This document shows positions 46,753 to 58,109 of a stretch of 64,000 nt of DNA, one piece after another. The stretch spans positions 322,501 through 386,500 of the forward strand of contig OU964924.1 in the NCBI GenBank assembly GCA_918807975.1. Reading direction: 5' to 3'. The position numbers and the translations under genes are program-made. Under the pieces are notes generated by a model, which made no database searches, was not told the DNA's origin, and saw only the letters and a program-made list of their open reading frames with translations. Source of the stretch: Aplidium turbinatum (Eukaryota > Chordata > Ascidiacea > Aplousobranchia > Polyclinidae). Position 1 is the stretch's first letter. Every line of letters starts with the position of its first letter.

Positions 46753-48189
46753 ACTATCGTTGGATGGCATTATGCTTCATCTACCCAAATGGATTAATTG
46801 CCAATCCAAATTAGGCATTATATTTATGTAGCGCTAACTTAAACTTTACTATTTTGTACCAATTCTCAGCAATTCAATTTTTACAATAAAAATACCAAAC
46901 CAACACAAATTAAAAGAGTATGTCTTGGTTTATTCAACTGTTAACTTTCACATTTGTATCTAATCCACAAAACGAGCAATTGTTATTCAAACGTAACCGC
47001 TCGACAAAGCTTTTTACCAAAACAATGCAAACACAAAGCGATCAATTTCGAGTGTTCATCATAAGCCGCCCACAGTTTGATGTGATTGGTGAATAGTGCC
47101 TCCACCAAATATGCTGTAGCTTTTTCATTTCTGCTCAGATTTTAATAATTTTCTTATCGTTGGAAAGCATGATGCCTCATCTACCTGAATGGATTAATTG
47201 CCAATCCAAAGTAGGCATTATATTTATGTAGCGCTAACTTAAACTTTACTATTTTGTACCAATTCTCAGCAATTCATTTTTTTACAATAAAAATACCAAA
47301 CCAACACAAATTAAAAGAGTATGTCTTGGTTTATTCATCTGTTAACTTTCACATTTATATCTAATCCACAAAACGAGCAATCGTTGTTCAAACGTAACCG
47401 CTCGACAAAGCTTTTAACCAAAACAATGCAAACACAAAGCGATCAATTTCGAGTGTTCATTATAAGCCGCCCACAGTTTGCTGTGATTGGTGAATAGTGC
47501 CTCCACCAAATGTGCTGTAGCTTTCTCATTTTGGCTCAGATTTTAACTATTCTACTATCGTTGGAAAGCACGATGCTTCATCTACCCGAATAAATTAATT
47601 GCCAGTCCAACGTATGCATTATATTTATGTAGCACTAACTAAAACTTTACCATTTTGTACCAATTCTCAGCAATTCAATTCTTACAATAAAAATACCAAA
47701 CCAACATAAATAAAAAGAGTATGTCTTGCTTTATTTACCTAAAAACTTTCACGTTTATATGTTATCCACAAAATGAGCAATCGTTATTCAAACGTAACCA
47801 CTTGACGAAGCTTTTTCCAATGCAACCTTGAAGGCAATTGGATCATTGTTCATTATAAGCCGCCCCCCGGTTTACTGTGATCGGTGAATAGTGCCTCCAC
47901 CATATATGCTGTAGCTTTCTCATTTCAACTCAGATTTTAACTATTCTACTATCGTTGGAAAGCACGATACTTCATCTACCCGAAAGGATTAATTGCCAGT
48001 CCAACGTATGTATTGTATTTATGTAGCACTAACTTAAACTTTACTATTTTGTAACAATTCTCAGCAATTCAATTTTTACAATGAGCATACCAAACCAACA
48101 TAAATAAAAAGAGTATGTCTTGCTTTATTAACCTAAAAACTTTCACGTTTATATGTTATCTACAAAACGAGCAATCGTTGTTTAAACGT

Positions 48190-49565
48190 AAAAACTTTGG
48201 GCGGCTTATAATGAACAATGATCCAATCGCCTTCAAGATTGCATTGGAAACAAGCTTCGTCAAGCGGTTACGTTTGAATAACGATTGCTCGTTTTGTGGA
48301 TTAGATATAAATGTGAAAGTTAACAGATGAATAAACCAAGACATACTCTTTTAATTCAAGTTGGTTTGGTATTTTCATTGTAAAAATTGAATTTCTGAGA
48401 ATTGGTACAAAATAGTAAAGTTTAAGTTAGCGCTACATAAATATAATGCCTACTTTAGATTGGCAATTAATCCATTCGGGTAGATGAAGCATAATTCCAT
48501 CCAACGATAGTAAAATTGTTAGAATCCGAGCAGAAATGAGAAAGCTACAGCATATTTGGTGGAGGCAGTATTCACCGATCACAGCAAACTGTGGGCGGCT
48601 TATACAGAACCACGATCGAATCGCCTTGAAAAATGCATTGGAAAAAAGCTTCGTCGAGCGGTTACGTTTGAACAACGATTGCTCGTTTTGTAGATAACCA
48701 TAGACACCTTAAATAGAAGGTGCCTATGTAGATAACATATAAACGTGAAAGTTGTTAGGTTAATAAAGCAAGACATACTCTTTTAATTTGTGTTGGTTTG
48801 GTTTTTTTATTTTAGAAATTGAATTGCTAAGAATTGGTACAAAATAGTAAAGTTTAAGTTAGCGCTACATAAATGTAATGCCTACTTTGGACTGGCAATT
48901 AATCCATTCGGGTAGATGAGGCATCATGCTTTCCAACGATAGGAAAATTGTTAAAATCTGAGCAGAAATGAGAAAGCTACAGCACATTTGGTGGAGGCAC
49001 TATTCACCGATCACATCAAACTGTGGGCGGCTTATAATGAACACTCGAAATTGATCGCCTTGTGTTTGCGTTGTTTTGGTAAAAAGCTTCGTCGAGCGGT
49101 TACGCTTGAACAACGATTGCTCGTCTTGTAGATAACATATAAACGTGAAAGTTTTTAGATAAATATAGCAAGATATATAATACTCTTTTAATTTGTGTTG
49201 GTTTGGTATTTTTACTGTAAAAATTGAATTTCTGAGAATTGGTACAAAATAGTAAAGTTAGCGCTGCATAAATATAATGCCTACTTTAGATTGGCAAGTA
49301 ATCCATTCGGGTAGATGAAGCATAATGCCATCCAACGATAGTAAAATTGTTAAAATCCGAGGAGAAATGAGAAAGCTACAGCATATTCGGTGGAGGCAGT
49401 ATTCACCAATCACAGCAAACTGTGGGCGGCTTATACTGAACCACGATCGATCACCTTGAAAAATGCATTGGAAAAAAGCTTCGTCGAGCGGTTACGTTTG
49501 AACAACGATTTCTCGTTTTGTAGATAACATATAAACGTGAAAGTTTTTAGATAAATAAAGCAAGA
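48190..49565 (-). repeat. ~390-bp satellite array, minus orientation (right arm, part 1)
   Basis: The same unit as 44420-48190 on the other strand: gagaaagctacag recurs near 48538, 48968 and 49369. The switch occurs between caatcgttgtttaaacgta and aaaactttgggcggcttata. The array stops at aagcaagatatac, where the LINE-bearing block begins. Confidence 0.9.
48699..48728. mobile_element. 30-bp micro-element (two inverted ends only) with 8-bp duplication
   Basis: Neighbouring satellite units read ttttgtagataacatataaa; here the 8 bases tagataac are duplicated (48691-48698, 48729-48736) around a 30-base palindrome whose halves are catagacacctt and aaggtgcctatg with aaatag between. The tips match the CATAGGCGCC/CATAGGCACC ends of the hAT copies at 37-42 kb. 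The empty site is known from adjacent units. Confidence 0.8.
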
Positions 49566-50784
49566 TATACTGATGATGAACTGTTTTATTTTGGTCAACG
49601 ACGCACGAGTACAAAATAATTGACACGGCGAGAAGAACACAATAAACATAGCCAGGTCAGAGACTTTAAAGAACCGGCCTGCCACGCCCCGTGGAGGCGG
49701 GGAGCGGCGTGATTATGGGGTGGCGATGCACCCGGAAGGGAAATCCACCAGCTTAGGTCGCGGGGGCCAGGCTGGGGAGTCTAGGTACCTGTGGAAGGAA
49801 AGTGTGGATCGAGATTTTTGTGCGACTCGTCCGCAAAAGTTAGAATGGCGGAACGGGCCAGGGAGACGGGATTTGCTTTCTGCAAACGCAAAAAGGTCAG
49901 CTCACGACGGGCCGGGCGACAGAAGTTTTATAAAGCCAGGCAGCGCCCACGTCTCCATCACGTGACCGTAACACAGGTACGTTTGACTCCTATACCCGGT
50001 CTGCCCGTAGGCAGAGCGGATAAACTTTGGGGTCTCCCACGAGGAAGAGAAGCTTAGCTACAAGGACGATTTGAATACTCGTGGGAGACGAAAATTATTT
50101 AAAATCTGGAGCAAAGGCTCAATTAATTGGTGTAAAAAAAAAGATGGTAAGTGGGAATATATTGTATGCTTTACCTACCGAAAAAGTGTTGACGTTGAAC
50201 CAACGAGCACGGATGTGCACTGGCCAGACGTTGAGGCAGGTTCGCCCAGATGGGTCGGGGGGACTAGCGATCGAAGCGTAGATATGACTAGGCTACGTTA
50301 CCAGGAAAAATATATAATAGTGGGATGAAACTTTGGAGGTTGCATCGAGTTGATCGGGAAATCATGATTATCGATGAGTTAAAAGCAACGCGAGGTTGAT
50401 CCGAGCGGGAAAGAGCAGCATATCGGGAGAAGGTAGTGTGTGATAATCTAAAATGTTGAAATATGAAAATACAGATCCAGTGTTGTTAATGATATTACGT
50501 CATTGATGATGATATGAGTCCATTCACGATATGCAATATATACTTAATTCATATATTGCTATTTTATTTTATTGATGATGATTGTATTCTTCATTGAGCT
50601 GCAGCATGCTGATGAAACGACAATTGTTTACAGGTAAATTGATAATGAAACAATGGATTTAACATACTATGACGTCACACAATTACTGGCGGGTTTTGAG
50701 GTTTGCTGTCTTGCGTGCTCGGATGCTTACTGCAGAGCTTCTGCTGTTGGGGAATTGAGCTTCTGATCGCTGGAATCGTCTTTT
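49566..50784 (-). other. Probable 3' UTR / tail of the RLE LINE
   Basis: On the minus strand this follows the LINE stop codon and ends with an aataaa signal and cagttcatcatca directly against satellite DNA at 49566, as a LINE 3' end would. It is long (1.2 kb) and its 49680-50330 part is GC-richer and holds short plus-strand frames of no known kind, so part may be a separate insertion. Confidence 0.5.
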
Positions 50785-53700
50785 CTATGACGTAGCCCCT
50801 CCACGAGTGAGCCCGGCGTTCCAAGCTTTCCAGACACGGAGGGAACCTTCGATTGAGAGGGAGGCCACTTTTCTAGCCACCTCTGCTACCCCACGAGCAG
50901 GAACACCCAAGGCCGCCAAATCCCGAGAGCTCAACGGAGCATAGCTCCCGAGGGAGCCTACGACGAACGGAAGTGACAGGACGTCCCTGCAAGGGCGCTT
51001 CCTGTCTTCCAATATGTTTACACATAACTCGCCGTACTTGTCGTGTTTCCTGTCGGCGGCTTTTCGAAGGGAATCCGCGCCGTAATCGAACGGGCAAGTG
51101 ACGTCACATACAACCGTGACACCGTCAGGGCGTTGCAGGACAATGTCAGGGCGCAGATCAGCACCGCCCGCTTCCACGTGTTGTGGAACCGTACTATCTA
51201 TGGTAAGCAAGGGTTGCCATTCGGCAGGTACATGCTTCACGATCTCCCACAATACCGAATTGTGTCGTTCCGTGACAACAGGCATCACGGTAGGGCAGTG
51301 ATTCAATATATGAGGGAGAGTCTCTTCCGCTTTCCCACACGCGCGACATATGGCAGGTTTATATGGGTGGCCATGGCTTGGTTTTGATTTCAAGGGAAGT
51401 AGGTTTAGGCGGGCTTTATAAGCAAATGCACGGTTCGCGTGATCCAGGAGCTCCGGTCGCCGAGTCCAAGAATTCGAAAATCCGGACAGACAGTGGGCAC
51501 TGACCGTCTTGCCTTGGTCAGGTTTGGATTCCCACTGTCTCCTCCACCACAAGTCATTGTGTTGGTGGAGGGTCGGAACCACTTTTTTTCTTAGGGGAGG
51601 GGTGATTTTGGAGCTCCCCGCGGTCAACTCGAGACCGCCATCCGGGCGTGCGGACCAACGTACATTTAGACGACGGGTAGCCGCCGGGACGCGGCCCCAC
51701 AAGCTTTCGCCTGTTGGGCACGGTCGAGAACGGGCACCTTCAGGTGGGGGGTCCTTATTCAAGTAACTGGCTAGCTGGCACGGGGTAGGATCTGGAGTGC
51801 CGAACCTCAGACTGGCACAACGCCTAAGCTGCCCGAAAGCGATGGCAGAGACACGGTCGTCAGGAGACGTCAGCATCTTGAAGGCCTGGGCTATCAAAAG
51901 CGTGTCGCTTTCGCGACACAGATTCAACACACCAAAGCCCCCCAATGCAGGCTTACAGTAAAAGAAAGCGCTGCACGCCCACCTGGGAAGACGCCACGCC
52001 ACCTTCAAACACTGCAATACCAGTCGATCGAGCTTCAGAAGCTCATACTGTCTGAAGCGCCGCACTCGCAGATGGTATGACGCGGACGGAAGAATGATAG
52101 AATTAAGTGCCAGAAGTTTCTGGCTTGGAGTAAGGAAAGATTTCATTAAAGAGGAAATGTGTTTCTCCAGGGTGGAGATGAAAGGTTGGGTAAGGGACGC
52201 ATCCGAGGCGTAACCGGTTCGAGCGCCAAGATATTTGTACGTTTCGCCTTTGGGGATGACTCGGATTTCCTCCCCGGCTAGGGAGAAAGGTTCCGGGTCG
52301 ACCCGCAGACGAGACGCCGACGCCTTCCTATAGGATAAGGTGCCACACTTGCGTGGGTTGAACCGTAGCCCGGACCAGGAAGAGAAGGGATCAGTAGTAG
52401 ATAAGAGGGAGATCATCTGCTCGCGATCGGAAGAAACGAGACAGATGTCGTCCGCATATGCCATACAACGTACTTTGACGTCTTCTTTAGCAGGAAGGTT
52501 GTAGCCGCAATCCGTTTTGTCACGGACGCCCCTGAGGAGCACCTCGATGACCAAATTGAATAGCAGCCCAGACAACGGGCAGCCCTGACGGACTCCCCGC
52601 CCCACAGGGATACGGTCGGTTTCACCATTGCCACAGCGGACGGTGCAGGTGTTAGCGACGTATATGTCGGAGATGCACTCAATAAGGTCTGTGGGGGCGT
52701 CGAAATGACGCAGGACCTCGGCTATGCATTCGTGCCGGACACTGCCAAAGGCGTTTCGAATGTCCAGAAACGCAACCGACACAGGCCTTTTGCGTGACTG
52801 TGCATCCGAGAGGATGGTGTCGAGCATGAACACATGCTCGTAGACGCCCTCCGTGGGCATGAATCCCTTTTGCTCTCGGCTGATAACATTCCCCTCCACC
52901 GCCCATCGCTGCAGGCGTCGGGCCAATACGGCGGCGTAAATCTTATATATGTTTCGGCAGATGGAGATGGGCCGCCAGTTGCTGACGTCGTGCAGATCAC
53001 CCTCAGGGTCTTTGCATATGAGTGTGATCCTGCTGGTTCTCCACTGGTCCGGTACACGACGGTTGATCCGGCAGGTCTCGAAAAGGCTGGCCAAGAGTCC
53101 CCCTCTTGGGTCCAGGGTCTTCCAGAAACCGTAGGACAATCCGTCAGAACCAGGGGCGGAACCGACATCAAGCGACTGGAGGACCGCCTCCACCTCCCGG
53201 GCCGTAATGGGACCTTCACCGTCATCGATGAGGGAGAGGTTTACATTGCCATACTCGTAACGGTGGGCGTTCATCCACTCAGGCATCTGCGAGCAACTCC
53301 CAGCTTTAGGAGCGGCCATGTCACGTCGAAATCTCTCCTCAATTTCTTGAGGGGGAATTTCGCAGTGAAGGTCGCAGTTTTTTCCTTCAACGATCCGACG
53401 GACCGTTCCCTTTGCATCCCGCGAGAAGGCGGCTCGCAACTCCACTCCCTTACGATATCGGGCTCCGTTCCCGCGCGAACCCCCACCGTCCGACCGAGGA
53501 GAACCCCCGTTCGAACGACTGCGAGCCGCGCGAGCCCGGGCGCCACGATTGAAGCGTGGTTTGCGAGGACGTGTCCTCTTGGGCGGCGAAGTGCCAGCGG
53601 TCCACTCTTCCAATTCAATGCAGAACTGGTCGAAATTTATGCCACCCGCTAAAGTAAGGTTCACTAAACTGCAAAGAGCCCGCCTGGAGCTCTTCGTCTT

Positions 53701-55233
53701 ACTTTCCCTGACCGGTTCAACAGGGTCTTGGATGGATCGTTGAGTGTTGGGTGTGATGGACATCCCTGGGGTAGTCTGTGGGAGTCCGGGGTCATGCATG
53801 GCTTGGTTGCATGCCATGGTGTCGCTTCGGGGTCGAGTCAAGGTTTGGGAAGAGATAGTGGAATGGAATTCATTGTGGGTGGTTTGGGTAGGTGGGGTAA
53901 AGGGTCGGGCTTCGGCAGACAGCGTCGAGGTACAGGATTGTATAGGACAGATGGAAACAGGATTAAAAGATAAGGAGGAGTGAGATGGGTAGTGTTGGAG
54001 AGACTTGGAAGAAGAGGTCTGCATGGGCGGCTTGGAAGAGCTGATTGAGTCCCCAGCTTCAGCTCCGGTGGTAACCGTCCGAGGCAGAGAAGATGGGCGC
54101 GAAGCCGGCTTGGATAAACCGAGCGAGTCCACTGCCACGGCTCCGGTGGAGGTCGGCTTGCGTAGAGGTGCATATAGAAAAGGATTCGCACTGACAGTAG
54201 GGCCGTAACCGTTCGTGGTTGGGCTATCAGGCGAGGAAGTGGAGGAAGAGGAAAGAGATTTGCTGTTCGACGAGTCGGACGAGTCGGAAGAGTCCCCACT
54301 TTCCGACCCAGGTCCGGCCGAAGACAGGCGAGGAAGAAACAGCACATCTAGATCAGGCAAGCTGTCAGCATCAGCTGGGCTGAGCGAAGTCTTGCCTGAA
54401 TGGGATAGAACAGTACGGAAAAGTTCTGGTATAAAGTCAGGTGGGGGGGGCAAAGTGGAAGTGCTTTCCAGGTCTTGGCGCCAGAAGACTTGAGAGCGGA
54501 TGACAGAGGAAGAGGAAGGAAGGGATGACCCCTCGACCGATGCGCCTGCAGTCGAGGGCCGGCGCCTTCCATGCCTAACAACAGAGGCGTAGGAAGGCCC
54601 AGGCTTGGTCATCATAGGGGGCCTGGTTTGGCTCTCCGACGGCGTCGGGTCATTGCTCGGCCAGGGAAGGCAGGTTGGCAATTGAAGGCCCTTGGGGCAG
54701 GATCGCCAGTGCTCTAAGGCCCCATCCAGCTTGTAAGCTCGAGGGAGAACACGGCAGCACCTGCTACAGGTGATCAGGAACTCGGCGCGCGAACCATGGA
54801 ATGCTCGCATATGGTCCTGATACGCCTGCACATCTCGGTAAGGTCGAGATGCCCTCCTGCAAGTGGAGAAAGGACAGAGAAGGGGGAATAGATTGGGGAG
54901 GGTGAGGCGAATAGGGCAGACGGACTGCAGTCTATTCGACCTCAGATATAGTGGAGCTGACTCGTGGCATGCGACAGGTAAGCCACTGTGTGGTGTGGGA
55001 TCACGGATCGGACACTCGTCGCCACGACGAAGCAACGAGTTCGTGAAAGCAATAGAGTCTACCGGTGAGGCTTCACCATCTGGGTTGAGTGGGACTGAGT
55101 GCCCACTCACAGGAACCTGCTTCCTCGTCGGCCAGCCTAAACTAGTGGACTCAGCAGACGGGGAGGTAAAATCAACACCGGCCAGGTTATCTTGAAAAGT
55201 CTTTGAACCTGTGCGACTTAAATGGCGTGACAT
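50785..55233 (-). CDS. Intact LINE protein: zinc fingers, reverse transcriptase, restriction-like endonuclease (R2/NeSL-like)
   Basis: A single 1482-codon frame. N-terminal zinc fingers: C120-C125-H141-H146 and C156-C159-H175-C179. A Ser/Pro-rich linker runs to about 500, then a basic stretch. Reverse transcriptase: LDIRNAFGSVRHE, GRGVRQGCPLSGLLFNLVIE, YADD at about 925 and KYLGARTGY. C-terminal CCHC knuckle CRACGKAEETLPHILNHC (about 1294-1311), then RPD at about 1361, CDV at about 1376 and a conserved RKAADRKHDKYGEL (K and Y), the restriction-like endonuclease. Family knowledge: such LINEs nick a specific target and copy their RNA there by target-primed reverse transcription. No APE-type endonuclease and no clear NeSL cysteine protease seen. 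Base composition is much GC-richer than the surroundings, unlike either host gene. No inactivating change visible; it may be young. It sits in the right arm of the satellite element. Confidence 0.93.
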   Translation of the reverse strand: MSRHLSRTGSKTFQDNLAGVDFTSPSAESTSLGWPTRKQVPVSGHSVPLNPDGEASPVDSIAFTNSLLRRGDECPIRDPTPHSGLPVACHESAPLYLRSNRLQSVCPIRLTLPNLFPLLCPFSTCRRASRPYRDVQAYQDHMRAFHGSRAEFLITCSRCCRVLPRAYKLDGALEHWRSCPKGLQLPTCLPWPSNDPTPSESQTRPPMMTKPGPSYASVVRHGRRRPSTAGASVEGSSLPSSSSVIRSQVFWRQDLESTSTLPPPPDFIPELFRTVLSHSGKTSLSPADADSLPDLDVLFLPRLSSAGPGSESGDSSDSSDSSNSKSLSSSSTSSPDSPTTNGYGPTVSANPFLYAPLRKPTSTGAVAVDSLGLSKPASRPSSLPRTVTTGAEAGDSISSSKPPMQTSSSKSLQHYPSHSSLSFNPVSICPIQSCTSTLSAEARPFTPPTQTTHNEFHSTISSQTLTRPRSDTMACNQAMHDPGLPQTTPGMSITPNTQRSIQDPVEPVRESKTKSSRRALCSLVNLTLAGGINFDQFCIELEEWTAGTSPPKRTRPRKPRFNRGARARAARSRSNGGSPRSDGGGSRGNGARYRKGVELRAAFSRDAKGTVRRIVEGKNCDLHCEIPPQEIEERFRRDMAAPKAGSCSQMPEWMNAHRYEYGNVNLSLIDDGEGPITAREVEAVLQSLDVGSAPGSDGLSYGFWKTLDPRGGLLASLFETCRINRRVPDQWRTSRITLICKDPEGDLHDVSNWRPISICRNIYKIYAAVLARRLQRWAVEGNVISREQKGFMPTEGVYEHVFMLDTILSDAQSRKRPVSVAFLDIRNAFGSVRHECIAEVLRHFDAPTDLIECISDIYVANTCTVRCGNGETDRIPVGRGVRQGCPLSGLLFNLVIEVLLRGVRDKTDCGYNLPAKEDVKVRCMAYADDICLVSSDREQMISLLSTTDPFSSWSGLRFNPRKCGTLSYRKASASRLRVDPEPFSLAGEEIRVIPKGETYKYLGARTGYASDASLTQPFISTLEKHISSLMKSFLTPSQKLLALNSIILPSASYHLRVRRFRQYELLKLDRLVLQCLKVAWRLPRWACSAFFYCKPALGGFGVLNLCRESDTLLIAQAFKMLTSPDDRVSAIAFGQLRRCASLRFGTPDPTPCQLASYLNKDPPPEGARSRPCPTGESLWGRVPAATRRLNVRWSARPDGGLELTAGSSKITPPLRKKVVPTLHQHNDLWWRRQWESKPDQGKTVSAHCLSGFSNSWTRRPELLDHANRAFAYKARLNLLPLKSKPSHGHPYKPAICRACGKAEETLPHILNHCPTVMPVVTERHNSVLWEIVKHVPAEWQPLLTIDSTVPQHVEAGGADLRPDIVLQRPDGVTVVCDVTCPFDYGADSLRKAADRKHDKYGELCVNILEDRKRPCRDVLSLPFVVGSLGSYAPLSSRDLAALGVPARGVAEVARKVASLSIEGSLRVWKAWNAGLTRGGATS

Positions 55234-55490
55234 ATTCAGTAGAAAATGTATAAATATAATATATAAAGTTTAAGATGTTTCGGAATTTACAGCGACAGCT
55301 CAAAGTTTAGAAATTGAAAGTAACGGATTACAAAAACAAAGAACTACTGGCGGATTACAAGAGGGTTGAATCAGAGGTTACTACTTAAAATTTGATAATT
55401 ATTTTTTTTTACATAGACTCAACGTTACTAAATGCAATTAGAATTAGGCTTTGAATATCAGTTAATTACGGTACTGCAACTTGAACTCAA
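55234..55490. other. Junction between two LINEs (5' side of the RLE LINE)
   Basis: AT-rich, possible 5' UTR of the minus-strand LINE. No motif recognised; its true 5' end cannot be placed. Confidence 0.4.
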
Positions 55491-56985
55491 ATTGAACTCA
55501 AAGAAAAAAATCATTACGTTTACCTGTTATTTCTTGATTTAGCAAAAGCGTTTGACACCGTTAACCACCAAATACTTCTAAAAAAGCTGGAGTTTTATGG
55601 CCTGAGAGGTTTAATGGGAGGCCTTATAAAATCTTACTTACACAACCGCCAACAATATGTTTCTGCTGATGGCTTCAAATCAAAGCATGAAAATATCACA
55701 TGTGGTGTTCCTCAAGGATCTATACTTGGACCATTGCTTTTTCTGCTTTACATAAATGATTTGCCTCTTATAACAACTTTCGATTCTCAGCTATTTGCTG
55801 ATGACACTGTTTTTTTTACTTCAGCAACATCTATTTTGCAATTGCAGCAAAACACTGAAATTGAGATGCAGCGTATCACTGATTGGTTCAATGCAAACAA
55901 ATTATGTATCAACTACTCCAAGACATTTTACATGTTACTTGAACGAAAAGGAGGGTCAACTTCAAAACTAAATGTAGTCTTAAACAACACAAAAATTCAA
56001 AAAACAAACAACATCAAATATCTTGGCATATTTCTTGATGACAAACTGAGTTGGAATTATCACATTGAAGATCTATCTGGGAGATTGGCAAAAATATCTG
56101 GAATATTTTATAAAATTAGAAACTACACAAACAAACAAAGCATGTTAACACTGTACTATGCTCTTGCACGATCAATAATACAATATGGCATTTTATGTTG
56201 GGGTTCAAGCACACAAAAACTGCTCAAGAAAATTTCGACAATGCAAAATCGAATCATTCGCACAATAACCTTTAGCAACAGAAGAGCAAAACTTTCACTA
56301 CTGTACCAAGATCTCGACATACTTCCCATCACTAACTTGCATCAATTAGAAATTTCTAAATTTGTCTTTAAATTTAAAAATATGCTATTGCCAAGCTATT
56401 TTGAACCTTACTTTAAGGAAATTACTGAAGTACATTGCCATGGCACTAGAGCTTCTCAAAAAAATAACTTTCACTTACGTAGTGTCAGCTCAAGAAAAGG
56501 CCAAGGCAGTTTGAAATTCTTAGGCCCAAAAATATGGAATGATTTACCTTCTGAAGTAGTAGGGGCTACGAGTGTAAAAACTTTCACAAAAAAATGTAAA
56601 ATTTATTATATGAAAAAACTTTGTCTGTGACTGTTTTTATTGCCACAACATTGACGAGTGTTATCGCAAATTTTTCGGATTGAACATTGTTGATACTACG
56701 TAGACCTAGGTATACTACTCACGAACTAGTGCTAAGTACTATTTATTAATGGCTGTCATCTTATGAACTGTATTCAAGTCGGCCTATAAACTGACTGATT
56801 TTGTTAAGGTTTAAAGTTATATACTATGATTAGGCCTACTTTTAGTGTTTCTGTTTCGTCTTTTATGCTAGCAGTTAGAAGTTGTTGTTTATGCATAGTT
56901 TTTTGTTTGTTTTTTTTCTCATAACTTACTACTTTTGTAGGGCATGATATTTTTTGATATTTGAATAAAATCACAGCAATTCACT
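55491..56985 (+). mobile_element. 5'-truncated CR1/jockey-like LINE, open through the RT
   Basis: The open frame begins just after a stop at about 55488 and runs to 56630. It contains YLLFLDLAKAFDTVNHQILL, GVPQGSILGPLLFLLYINDL, LFADDTVFF (FADD catalytic motif), KYLGIFLDDKLSW, and C-terminal QNRIIR, KGQGSLKFLGPKIWNDLP: the reverse transcriptase and tail of a CR1/jockey-type LINE. The endonuclease and upstream RT motifs are missing. The remaining frame is uninterrupted, so the insertion is fairly young. The 3' UTR runs to about gaataaaatcacagc (56963). Confidence 0.88.
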
Positions 56986-57059
56986 TGACTGTCGCAGCAG
57001 TAAACAACTTTTTGTTTTCATTTTTTACGGAACTTAAGCTTATCCTATTTTAACGCATA

Positions 57060-57270
57060 TCTTGGTTTCAACGTAATGCCGATGTTTGACATTTGTCACA
57101 TTAAAAACACGGGAAGCAGCTGACTCGATGACTAATATAGTCTTTCGCTGCTTCCTGTCTGTTGTAGATTCTAGTTATGGTGCTATTTTATTTGCATTGT
57201 CTATATTTTGTACCGTATACTTTTCTCGCAACAGACAAAATAAAAGGTTTCTCTCTCTCTCTGCAAATAA
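57060..57270 (+). repeat. Dispersed repeat, copy 1
   Basis: gacatttgtcaca, gctgcttcctgtctg(t/c)tg, tggtgctatttta, ctcgcaacagacaaaa and ttctctctctct occur in the same order here and at 63058-63265. It contains an inverted pair (ggaagcagctgac / ctgcttcc) able to form a stem. Class unknown. Confidence 0.75.
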
Positions 57271-58109
57271 GTTTGATGAGCTAGGAGGTTAAAAAATGCT
57301 TTGAGAACAATTGACTAAAAAGTCAATTGTGACGTCACTACTGAAAACTTAAACCAACAAATAGGGTGACCCTTTGATTTGAAGTACGATTAGTTAGGAT
57401 CGATATAAATAATTGTTCAAAAGACTTTAAAGATAAAGAGAGGATTATTGTTCAAATTATACGGTATAGAATATTAACAAGATAAGGTTATGATTCAAGT
57501 GAACACTTCAAGGAGAAAGGAAGTTATGGAAGATGCGTGTTTCAGATGCAAGAAAAGGAAGATTTGGCAGACAACTGGCAACACTAGATTACCAATGCAG
57601 GAGTTTGAATGCCGAGATTTCGAAAATTAACTGAACAAGGGTGTTCAAATTGGGCAAAAAAAGGATTTTCGGATGGATCCACTACTGCAACAGAGGCACA
57701 AGTCCACGAATTAACCAATTTAAGCAGCAAGATACTAACTGATTAGAATTAAGGTTAAAAATGAAACAACAAAGTGAAATGGAAAAATAGGCTAGGAATT
57801 AATTTAAAACTCGATAAAGCTAAATTTAGGTTAAATAATGAACATATAGCAATTACTGTAGTATACAATTAACACGACATCAATAATTACAGTTTTATAT
57901 GATTCCTTTCTTGTGAAATGTTTTTCCTTTTCTTCTTAAACCTTGTTCTTCGGGGGAAAAGATAGGGATACCAAGCCCGGGCTGGAATTGCAGATCCCAG
58001 GGTTTGATTGGGGTGGAAATAGTTAACTAGGATGGGGGTGGGGATAAAAAAAAAGGGGGGGGTTTTCAGAACAACTCACTTTTTCTTTAAATTCTTTCTT
58101 TTCTTTTTT
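57271..58109. other. Non-coding part of the insert in the satellite element
   Basis: No gene recognised. G-rich and pyrimidine-rich tracts near 58020-58110 lie directly before the satellite sequence resumes at tcttaatttgtgttggtttg. Confidence 0.4.

Larger units (their letters stand above)
44420..48190 (+). repeat. ~390-bp satellite array, plus orientation (left arm)
   Basis: Marker gctgtagctttctcatttc recurs near 44818, 45189, 45851, 47112, 47510 and 47898; after subtracting two insertions, units are about 360-400 bp. Each unit contains gcgctaacttaaactttac, ttaaaagagtatgtcttg, cgtaaccgctcgac and ataagccgcccacagttt. About seven units. Confidence 0.92.

Noticed and set aside
52834-53652. 272-codon plus-strand frame
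   Set aside because: Antisense shadow of the GC-rich LINE gene at 50785-55233.
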